Made by a program: the position numbers and the translations under genes. Positions 43,615-52,821 of a stretch of DNA of 64,000 nt are shown one piece after another (position 1 is the first letter of the stretch; each line of letters opens with the position of its first letter). Source of the DNA: Excoecaria cochinchinensis (taxonomy: Eukaryota; Streptophyta; Magnoliopsida; Malpighiales; Euphorbiaceae); contig CANTUQ010000051.1 of assembly GCA_947683425.1 (NCBI GenBank), positions 2,604,001-2,668,000 of the forward strand, read 5' to 3'. The notes beneath the pieces were generated by a model that had not been told where the DNA came from, ran no database searches, and saw nothing but the letters and a program-made list of their open reading frames with translations.

Positions 43615-44696
43615 TTAGCCATGGAACCTCTTGAGTCTATCGACGTCGATCGGCTCCTTGAACTCTTTCCCATCACTATTGTCAGAATCGCTGCCCCCTT
43701 TGGATAACTACTTCTTAAGAACAAATGGACCTTCCCATGTTGGCCTGAATTTACCTTGTATGTCCGAAACACCTGGTGTCATTTGCTTGAAGACCAAATC
43801 TCCTTCCTTCAATGGGTGCTTCTTGATCTTCTTTCCAAATGACCTGGCAAGCCTTTTCTGATAAATCTGAGTGTGATAATAGGCTCTCAACCTACTCTCA
43901 TCCAGGATATTCAGGTGTTGCAACTATTGTTGTGCCCATTCAGCCTCCGAAATTTGGGCCTCCATAATGACCCTCAATGATATAAGCTCTATTTCAACTG
44001 GCAATACTGTTTCTGTCTCATATACCAAGGAATAAGGCGTGGCTCCTGTAGAGGTTCTGACGGTGGTTCTCTAGCTCCAAAGTGTAAAAGGTAACTTCTC
44101 TGCCCAATCCTTGTAGTTCTAACTATCTCGACCAAAATCTTCTTGACATTCTCATTAGTTGCCTCTACTGCCCCATTAGCTTGCGGGCAATATGATGAAA
44201 ACTTGTGATGCTCAAAGCCATACTTCTACAGTAGCTTCTTAGTTTTAGCCATAAATTGCACTCCGTTATCAGATTCCTTTCGACGAACTTGTCGATATCC
44301 CGAGCGTCGACTTTCTTGAAGTACTCGACTTCTACCCACCTAGTGAAGTAGTCGATAGCAATTATGGTGAACCTATGTCTGTTAGAGGCCGTAGGACACG
44401 CTTCCCCCATGATGTCTATTCTCCAAGCTCAAGCAATCCATATCCATTGTAAGCCAATAGAACCCTTGTCTCATAATCTTCTCTGCTAGCATTAAACTGT
44501 TCATATAGGCTCCACAAATTCTGGCATGAATTTCTTCCATGACCTTCTTAGCTCCTTTCTCATCCACACATCTCAACTGAATGTCATCGACTTGCCGTTT
44601 GTATAGTACACCCCTTATGCAGATAAACCAAATAGACAGTTTGTGAATCAGTCTTTTGGTCCTTTTTCGGTAGCCAAGAAGAATGGCAAAGTACGG
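43615..44696 (-). pseudogene. Tat-3 integrase, degenerate
   Basis: The stop of ..DRLKRFHG is at 43615-43617, the same end as Tat-5. The C-terminal part (43923-43708) has LARSFGKKIKKHPLKEGDLVF and GKFRPTWEGPFVLKK. Core pieces lie at 44410-44165 (FTIIAIDYFTRWVEVEYFKKVDARD). Zinc-finger residues HARICGAYMNSLMLAEKIMRQG are at 44576-44382, with the C-x2-C half and the start of the core deleted. It breaks at 44696, where TRG-1 begins. Confidence 0.8.
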
Positions 44697-45054
44697 TGTA
44701 ACACCCCCGCCGCCGCCCCCATTGGAAGGGCACCGGCGGGCGCGCTACAACACGACACTCACTCACGACGCGGCAAAGCATACAGCGGAAGCATTCAATA
44801 ATCATATAATAAAATCTTAGAAAGATATAAAAGGAAATAAACTTCATTACGTAAACAATCAAAATACTAGTTATATACAATGGCCCAAAAGTTTACGTTT
44901 TTACAATCCTTTACAAAAAGAGAAGTACATAAACAAAAGAATTACAGAAAGAGACAGAAATAATAAACTTGACTCCTAAGTGGCCTGCCTGCAGATGCAC
45001 GACTCGAGCACTCCCAAAATCCTTCACGATACCTGCACGGGATAAAAGCCCGTG

Positions 45055-45072
45055 CTAAGCGATAACGCTTAG
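45055..45072. other. Hairpin CTAAGCG-ATAA-CGCTTAG in the TRG LTR
   Basis: Perfect 7-bp stem with a 4-nt loop, in the context cccgtgctaagcgataacg. Repeated at 48993-49010, and kept as CTAAGC-AATAAC-GCTTAG at 62645-62662 in TRG-2, whose surrounding LTR has diverged strongly. Confidence 0.6.
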
Positions 45073-45711
45073 TGGGGAGAAACAAACATAACAGAACACT
45101 ATACAAGGAAACATGCACTAATATACATAAATCATTATGCATCAGAGTACAGAGATATTACAATATAATCAGGATAATAAAACGCAATGCACTAAACCAT
45201 TACACCATTCCGAGTCACACAATAATCAGAACACTTCACGGTATCAAAACCAGACAGTTCACACAATAGCCTGAAATCAATGGTTGAGGATACGGGAACA
45301 CGGCACGGGAGACCGAAGCCTCAAAAACACTTTAATACCCGAAGGTAGCGCGAGAGACCGGAGTCTCAAAACATTTTGTCACTACACGATTGATGACCAT
45401 CTCGGAGGTCGACCGCTTCGCCCAAACGGGGCGGACAGAACAGCTGAACACTAACCCTTCTTAAGCATGCTTAATTATCCTATACCTTGACACTTCAGGC
45501 TCGACAACACCAAAAACTCTCAAGATAGTACATAGACAAAACCATATTCAAATTAAAACTCTTATTTAATATAAATCCACAACAAGGACACTAGCACAAT
45601 AATATCACGAGTCGAAAGCACACACATATTCCATGCAATAGTGAGAAACCGTGCAAAGTGGAACAACGAAAAAAAACACATTCAGAAAACAAGGCAAGCA
45701 GGAAGGGCCTC

Positions 45712-46123
45712 TGTCGCGCTCGCGACAGGTGTCGCGCTCGCGACAGAGCACGGGGTACTTCCTCGCGAGGTCGCGCCAAAGGACCTCCTCGCAACGAAGC
45801 ACTCGCGGCAGAACTCACGGAGCCGAGCTCTGTCGCGCTCGCGACAGGTGTCGCGATCGCGACAGTGCACGGGATACTTCGTCGCGTCCTCGCGCCAAGA
45901 GGCCTGGTCGCGACGGAGCACTCGCGGCAGAAATCACGGAGCCGAGCTCTATCGCGCTCGCGACAAGAGTCGCGATCGCGATAGAGACCAGTTCCTTCCT
46001 CCTCGCGCGCACGCTCGGCAGCACGCCCGCGCGGAGGTTTCCGCGACAGAGGGCTCTTCAAGAACAAGGGGCCAAGTCCGCTTTCTGTCGCGCTCGCGAC
46101 ATACGTCGCGATCGCGACAGAAA
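45712..46123. repeat. Paired-palindrome tandem array, TRG-1 left LTR
   Basis: Four modules start at 45712, 45831, 45950 and 46086. The first three are ~119 bp apart. Each module is tgtcgcg-ct-cgcgaca followed after ~3 nt by a second copy, usually the perfect 16-bp palindrome tgtcgcgatcgcgaca. CpG-dense. The same array is at 49650-50061. Confidence 0.88.
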
Positions 46124-47211
46124 CCAGATTCGCCCAAAACTGCACTTCTCCCTTCACATTTCACACACAACTTTTCATATAAACACACAACATGCTCAAA
46201 CACTTACCTCACGCCTCCAGCACAACACCGCATCACTTTCAAGTCATATAACACATTTTAAACAATAATTTCACATCGATGTATCAAAAATTCACTCACA
46301 TAGCACAATCATGATCTCATAACACATAACAATTTCACTATATCACCATCACTTCACTATTAATCAATACTCGATTTAAACATGCATTCATGGAACACTC
46401 GGGATTACAAATAACATGCAAACACAAGCTAGAGTTGATCCAAGGAGAAAATAGGGGAGAAATCACAATCTATAACACAGCTCAAATAAACTCCCAAACC
46501 TGGAAATCGCAGCTTCAAACCGAGCACTTCACGATTCCACTATATCCTTGCCTTTGCTCTTCCTTCTCTCTTCCGAAGCTTACACAAACCCAAACCACAA
46601 TCAAAACCAGAAGTCAAGGAGCAAGAAACAAATAAAAGAACCCCAATCCGAAATCAAACACTTACCTTCAACACTACCAACTCAAACCTTCCAGAAACCC
46701 ACTCAAAACTCAAAGAAAATGCAAGAGAAAAGAGATGAGAGCAGCCAAAATAGAAGAAGGAGAGAGAGGGAACGGGAAGTGAATAAGAAAGGGAGAAAAT
46801 GAGTTAGCTTCCAAGGGAAGCTATGCAAAATCTGCCCCTTCATTCCCTCTCTCCTACTTTTCATTAATTGCTCACCAACCCTTGCCACTTGTCACAATCT
46901 TAAAGAATCAAGCCATCCATCTTAACCAAATCCACTCATGGCACCATACACTAACCACACACAAACCTTTCTAACACAAATATCTTCCAATGCACCATAC
47001 ACCACAACCCACTCAATAAAAGCCTTAATCCACTCACACCCTACAATTCTACACCACAAGCACACACTAATATTTCCTTCTCTTCAATTAATACCTAATT
47101 TATTAATTCCTTAATAACAAATCCAATTTTCCTTATACCTATATACGAACATACCCTTACTAAACCGGCTTAAAACACAGATTCCGACCAGGCCCTATTT
47201 GGGTTGTTACA

Positions 47212-47228
47212 AATCACTCCCCCTTAAG
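47212..47228 (-). other. TRG-1 polypurine tract
   Basis: Plus aatcactcccccttaag reads CTTAAGGGGGAGTGATT next to the LTR. Repeated at 51150-51166. Typical of chromovirus 3' ends. Confidence 0.8.
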
Positions 47229-47305
47229 AAATTTCGTCCTCGAAATTTCCCCGCTAATCACTTAAATCCAAACAACCCAAACACAAACAGCAAATTAACC
47301 GAAAA

Positions 47306-48503
47306 CTAATAACATAACTTACCAGAAGGTCCAGCTCGATCTGCTATATCTCCTACTTGCATCGCATAAACTCTTGGACGCGAAGGCACTTCTTCTGCAG
47401 GTGGCTTCTGCACTGACTCTGACGGCGCTTGCGAAGGACGTCCACTGGCTCTTCCACTCTGATTCCCTCTCGCTCTCTGACCACTGGCTCGACCCCCTGG
47501 TCTATCCCGAAGCTCTCTTCGATCCGGACAATTCGCCACCATGTGCTCTTGACTCCCACATCTGAAGCACGCTCCAGAGATCCTTCTACACTCGCCCCAA
47601 TGGCACTTATAACAATGCTCACAGCAAGGGAATCGCACTTCCCTTGCTAGAGGGTGGCGCTACACTCTCGACTTCCGAACGAACCGGAATCAAACTCTTT
47701 CCACTAAGGCCACTCGGAACTCCTCTCGACTTCTTGCCACTTCCAAACCCATCACTCGGTGCTCTCCTCTTGCTCTCGATCCTCTGCTTGATCACCTCAG
47801 ACTCTTCTAACTTCATCGCTGCTGCCACAAGCTGATAATACCCCACGGGTTGCAAAACTGAAAATGCCGACAACTGACCTCTATACACCTCCCAAAGTCC
47901 TTCTAGGAAATGCCGACTTCTGAACTCATCCGTCAACAGAGTCTCAGGCACATACTTACTCAACCGGCTGAATTCCTTATCATACTCACTCACGGTCATG
48001 CCTCGCTGCCTCAGACTGATAAACTCTCTCCACTTAGCCTCTTGATACGCCTTCGTCACATACTTTTGTTCAAATTCTTGCTTGAAGAAATCCCAAGTCA
48101 ACTCGGCTGGTCGCTGAGGATTTCGCATCACTAATTCCCACCAGTCGTACGCTGGCCCTTGAAGCAAGGACACTGCACAAAGCACCCTCTGTTCTGCAGG
48201 ACATCTTATCTCTTGCAAAATCCGATCTACTCTTTTAAGCCAAAACTCGGCCACATCAGATTGGTCCAAAGCAGTACCATGAAAATCCTCGGCTCCTCTC
48301 TTTCTTAATAACTCAGTCGGAGCCTTAGGAGCAGTCAGCCTCTCAACCAACTGAAGCAAACCTTGCACTAACGCCGGGTTCTCTTGACCAAAACCCACAC
48401 CAGGAATCTCCTCTCGCTGACGCTGCGGAGCAGGCTGCTCACCTCTCACTACACTTGCACTACCAACCGTCTCACCCACATGCTCACTTGGATCAGACTC
48501 CAT
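47306..48503 (-). CDS. TRG-1 Gag (one frameshift)
   Basis: The ATG at 48503 opens MESDPSEHVGETVGSASVVR. The capsid-like core has ALDQSDVAEFWLKRVDRIL, LLQGPAYDWWELVM, LTWDFFKQEFEQKYVTKAYQ and SEYDKEFSRLSKYVPETL, all typical of chromovirus Gag. After a Lys/Ser-rich hinge the frame changes near 47630, and a Cys-rich stretch leads to a zinc knuckle CFRCGSQEHMVANC (C-x2-C-x4-H-x4-C). It ends ADRAGPSG.., after which a GTAAGT donor-like word and the 3' end follow with no protease, RT or integrase. The second, right-hand copy keeps only the last few codons. Confidence 0.85.
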
Positions 48504-48616
48504 CTAAACACTACACAAGACAAGACACATCTGCATTAGGCCACAACACCAAACCGACTCACATGCAAAAACTCAACACATAACAAACAGAGGCAACCAG
48601 AACCGCCTAAACCGGT

Positions 48617-48628
48617 GCTCTGATACCA
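48617..48628 (-). other. TRG-1 primer binding site (tRNA-iMet)
   Basis: Plus gctctgatacca reads TGGTATCAGAGC on the coding strand, six bases (ctaagt) from the LTR start at 48635. Exact match to the 3' end of initiator tRNA-Met. Confidence 0.9.
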
Positions 48629-48634
48629 CTAAGT

Positions 48635-51149
48635 TGTAACACCCCCGCCGCCGCCCCCGTTGGAAGGGCACCGGCGGGCGCGCTACAACACGACACTCAC
48701 TCACGACGCGGCAAAGCATACAGCGGAAGCATTCAATAATCATATAATAAAATCTTAGAAAGATATAAAAGGAAATAAACTTCATTACGTAAATAATCAA
48801 AATACTAGTTATATACAATGGCCCAAAAGTTTACGTTTTTACAATCCTTTACAAAAAGAGAAGTACATAAACAAAAGAATTACAGAAGGAGACAGAAATA
48901 ATAAACTTGACTCCTAAGTGGCCTGCCTGCAGATGCACGACTCGAGCACTCCCAAAATCCTTCACGATACCTGCACGGGATAAAAGCCCGTGCTAAGCGA
49001 TAACGCTTAGTGGGGAGAAACAAACATAACAGAACACTATACAAGGAAACATGCACTAATATACATAAATCATTATGCATCAGAGTACAGAGATATTACA
49101 ATATAATCAGGATAATAAAACGCAATGCACTAAACCATTACACCATTCCGAGTCACACAATAATCAGAACACTTCACGGTATCAAAACCAGACAGTTCAC
49201 ACAATAGCCTGAAATCAATGGTTGAGGATACGGGAACACGGCACGGGAGACCAAAGCCTCAAAAACACTTTAATACCCGAAGGTAGCGCGAGAGACCGGA
49301 GTCTCAAAATATTTTGTCACTACACGATTGATGACCATCTCGGAGGTCGACCGCTTCGCCCAAACGGGGCGGACAGAACAGCTGAACACTAACCCTTCTT
49401 AAGCATGCTTAATTATCCTATACCTTGACACTTCAGGCTCGACAACACCAAAAACTCTCAAGATAGTACATAGACAAAACCATATTCAAATTAAAACTCT
49501 TATTTAATATAAATCCACAACAAGGACACTAGCACAATAATATCACGAGTCGAAAGCACACACATATTCCATGCAATAGTGAGAAACCGTGCAAAGTGGA
49601 ACAACGAAAAAAAACACATTCAGAAAACAAGGCAAGCAGGAAGGGCCTCTGTCGCGCTCGCGACAGGTGTCGCGCTCGCGACAGAGCACGGGGTACTTCC
49701 TCGCGAGGTCGCACCAAAGGACCTCCTCGCAACGAAGCACTCGCGGCAGAACTCACGGAGCCGAGCTCTGTCGCGCTCGCGACAGGTGTCGCGATCGCGA
49801 CAGTGCACGGGATACTTCGTCGCGTCCTCGCGCCAAGAGGCCTGGTCGCGACGGAGCACTCGCGGCAGAAATCACGGAGCCGAGCTCTATCGCGCTCGCG
49901 ACAAGAGTCGCGATCGCGATAGAGACCAGTTCCTTCCTCCTCGCGCGCACGCTCGGCAGCACGCCCGCGCGGAGGTTTCCGCGACAGAGGGCTCTTCAAG
50001 AACAAGGGGCCAAGTCCGCTTTCTGTCGCGCTCGCGACATACGTCGCGATCGCGACAGAAACCAGATTCGCCCAAAACTGCACTTCTCCCTTCACATTTC
50101 ACACACAACTTTTCATATAAACACACAACATGCTCAAACACTTACCTCACGCCTCCAGCACAACACCGCATCACTTTCAAGTCATATAACACATTTTAAA
50201 CAATAATTTCACATCGATGTATCAAAAATTCACTCACATAGCACAATCATGATCTCATAACACATAACAATTTCACTATATCACCATCACTTCACTATTA
50301 ATCAATACTCGATTTAAACATGCATTCATGGAACACTCGGGATTACAAATAACATGCAAACACAAGCTAGAGTTGATCCAAGGAGAAAATAGGGGAGAAA
50401 TCACAATCTATAACACAGCTCAAATAAACTCCCAAACCTGGAAATCGCAGCTTCAAACCGAGCACTTCACGATTCCACTATATCCTTGCCTTTGCTCTTC
50501 CTTCTCTCTTCCGAAGCTTACACAAACCCAAACCACAATCAAAACCAGAAGTCAAGGAGCAAGAAACAAATAAAAGAACCCCAATCCGAAATCAAACACT
50601 TACCTTCAACACTACCAACTCAAACCTTCCAGAAACCCACTCAAAACTCAAAGAAAATGCAAGAGAAAAGAGATGAGAGCAGCCAAAATAGAAAAAGGAG
50701 AGAGAGGGAACGGGAAGTGAATAAGAAAGGGAGAAAATGAGTTAGCTTCCAAGGGAAGCTATGCAAAATCTGCCCCTTCATTCCCTCTCTCCTACTTTTC
50801 ATTAATTGCTCACCAACCCTTGCCACTTGTCACAATCTTAAAGAATCAAGCCATCCATCTTAACCAAAACCACTCATGGCACCATACACTAACCACACAC
50901 AAACCTTTCTAACACAAATATCTTCCAATGCACCATACACCACAACCCACTCAATAAAAGCCTTAATCCACTCACACCCTACAATTCTACACCACAAGCA
51001 CACACTAATATTTCCTTCTCTTCAATTAATACCTAATTTATTAATTCCTTAATAACAAATCCAATTTTCCTTATACCTATATACGAACATACCCTTACTA
51101 AACCGGCTTAAAACACAGATTCCGACCAGGCCCTATTTGGGTTGTTACA
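48635..51149 (-). repeat. TRG-1 right LTR
   Basis: 2515 bp, no length change against the left copy. Differences that I see include c/t in gtaaa(c/t)aatc, a/g in cagaa(a/g)gag, g/a in gacc(g/a)aag, c/t in aaaa(c/t)att, g/a in gtcgc(g/a)cc, g/a in aga(a)(g/a)aag, t/a in ccaaa(t/a)cc and a/g in ccc(a/g)ttgg. Palindrome array at 49650-50061, hairpin at 48993-49010. Confidence 0.92.
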
Positions 51150-51368
51150 AATCACTCCCCCTTAAGAAATTTCGTCCTCGAAATTTCCCCGCTAATCACT
51201 TAAATCCAAACAACCCAAACACAAACAGCAAATTAACCGAAAACTAATAACATAACTTACCAGAAGGTCCAGCTCGATCTGCTATATCTCCTACTTGCAT
51301 CGCATAAACTCTTGGACGCGAAGGCACTTCTTCTGCAGGTGGCTTCTGCACTGACTCTGACGGCGCTT
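51150..51368 (-). repeat. Truncated second TRG-1 internal region
   Basis: 219 bp, matching 47212-47430 base for base as far as I checked. It ends ..gacggcgctt and then runs into Tat-3 gag (ttgcctcttagtcaggg). Both sides share ctt at the join, so the break fits a microhomology deletion. Confidence 0.85.
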
Positions 51369-51925
51369 TTGCCTCTTAGTCAGGGTTATTCCCTTTATTA
51401 CTAGGGAGTATTGCTTCACATGTGCTGTGGGGTCTGAAGTGCATCAAATTTAGGAATGTCCGGCATCTTGAAGTTTTGGGGAATTAGATCTTCGCCATCC
51501 AACTCTTTGTCTTCAGAACTCATGCCTCTTTCCACTGCCCGCAAGCGGGTCATAGCTTCAAACCTGTCCTCTATTTTCCTTAAGATGACCTCCTCTATCT
51601 TAGGGGCCTTGACTCTTATCACGATTGGCTCCTCTTGCTCATTCTCTCGTAAGTCATCCTCAGACCCATAAGTCTCGCCTCTTCTTTGCCCTACAGTGGT
51701 CGTAGCTGGTGGGCGTACTACTATCGAGGGATTCTCCCTAATATCCTCCCGTTCATTTCGTCCTACAAGGGGAATGACTGGGTTTGGCCTAGCAGGGGCT
51801 ACCATAGGTGTTGGTAGATTGCCCATCATGGCCATCATCTGATTTTCAAACTCCTCCAGCCTCCTACCAACTTCTTCGACAATCATAGCTCGGGTTACAT
51901 CTGCCTCTCTCGGTGAATTGGCCAT
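51369..51925 (-). pseudogene. Tat-3 gag, N-terminal half
   Basis: I start it at the second Met (51925, MANSPREADVTRAMIVEEVG). It continues EEFENQMMAMMGNL, an Arg/Glu-rich linker, then GEDLIPQNFKMPDIPKFD. A base missing at about 51438 shifts the frame out of the TSDPTAHIKQY core. The C-terminal half and all of protease and RT are deleted at the TRG-1 junction. Confidence 0.85.
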
Positions 51926-52801
51926 TTCCAAATATTTGAGTTTCTATTAACTGCCTTTGGTCTTAATCCTAGCTATTCAGATAAAAGTCCTCTAATTAGC
52001 TGACTGTCGGAACCCCAAAACCACTTAGGCACATGATCTATGATGGCTGAAACATAAAGGGGTTAGGATGATACATGAATGCCATAAGATACGTGTTCGT
52101 GCTATGCAGTATCCACAACCACACGCAAGCACATAGATCCCTCCAACCTTATCACTCCTGCACATGAGGTCATAGTCTCTTTCTTAGGTGGGCTTGGTCC
52201 ATGGGTTAACAGGGAACCCGATGGACGTGCATGGTGCACGGTGGAAAACTGGTAGCATAAGCTTTCTTATCTAATGTACATGCATATGGGTTTTGATGAT
52301 TATGTATTTAGGCAATCCGAATAAATTGACATGGGCTTATCAGGGCATGAAAGTCTTTGATTTGGTAATAAATTAAAATATCTGGGTTGTCCAATTCATA
52401 ATGATCCATACAGCAAGCATAGTATTACGGTTCATGCCACTTAGGGGAGGTATCTACTTTCATTACATGAGCTTTGGCCAGGGTGATGATACTTTTGGGC
52501 TACCCAAGCATGATCCCTGCCAACGGGTCTAGCTCATCCTGAGCATAGCGACCGGTCGGGTCATCATTTGATAGACCACATGGTACAAGACTTGGACTGG
52601 TGATTATCCTTAACACTTCCCTGCATTGAGTAAACGTAGGGTCGTGCTTTGGGAATGCACCAGGGTTAAAAGAGGGACCAAACTAGCATAAATCTAAGGC
52701 TCTAATGATATGCAATTCAATTTCAAAAAAAGAGGTGAAATTTTAAATTAAAACTCAATTATATGTTTTAATCAAGGTACTTTCTAAGCGAAGTCTCAAT
52801 A
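51926..52801 (-). other. Tat-3 5' leader
   Basis: Non-coding, with the conserved Tat leader block at 52497-52684 (gggctacccaagcatgatcc ... cgaccggtcgggtc ... gggaccaaac). Confidence 0.7.
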
Positions 52802-52820
52802 CTCCCTAGTGGAGTCTCCA
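52802..52820 (-). other. Tat-3 primer binding site (tRNA-Arg), decayed
   Basis: Plus ctccctagtggagtctcca keeps most of gtccccagtggagtcgcca, with three changes. LTR start is at 52822 (tatgacg for tgtgacg). Confidence 0.7.
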
Positions 52821-52821
52821 C

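Larger units (their letters stand above)
44697..47211 (-). repeat. TRG-1 left LTR
   Basis: 2515 bp, tgtaacacccccgcc ... gggttgttaca. Contains a hairpin (45055-45072), a 119-bp tandem array of paired palindromes (45712-46123) and two donor-like GGTAAGTGTTTG words on the coding strand (about 46200 and 46663). Arg/Ser/Asp-rich ORFs on both strands are produced by the palindromes. Confidence 0.92.
44697..51368 (-). mobile_element. TRG-1, TR-GAG type chromovirus-like element in tandem arrangement
   Basis: Order on the plus strand is LTR (44697-47211), internal (47212-48634), LTR (48635-51149), first 219 bp of a second internal copy (51150-51368). The unit 44697-47430 is thus repeated at 48635-51368, equal length (2734 bp). 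The internal part codes only for Gag and has a tRNA-iMet primer site and a polypurine tract, fitting the non-autonomous TR-GAG class, which needs pol from a partner. I counted about 8 differences between the LTRs, so it is recent. It interrupts Tat-3 integrase on the left and joins Tat-3 gag on the right. Confidence 0.85.

Noticed and set aside
45591..46268. 205-206 aa Arg/Ser/Asp-rich ORFs on both strands, repeated at 49529-50206, looking like SR proteins
   Set aside because: The palindrome tgtcgcg..cgcgaca gives RSR/RDR or ALATV-type text in every frame and both strands. The ORFs lie inside an LTR and mirror each other.
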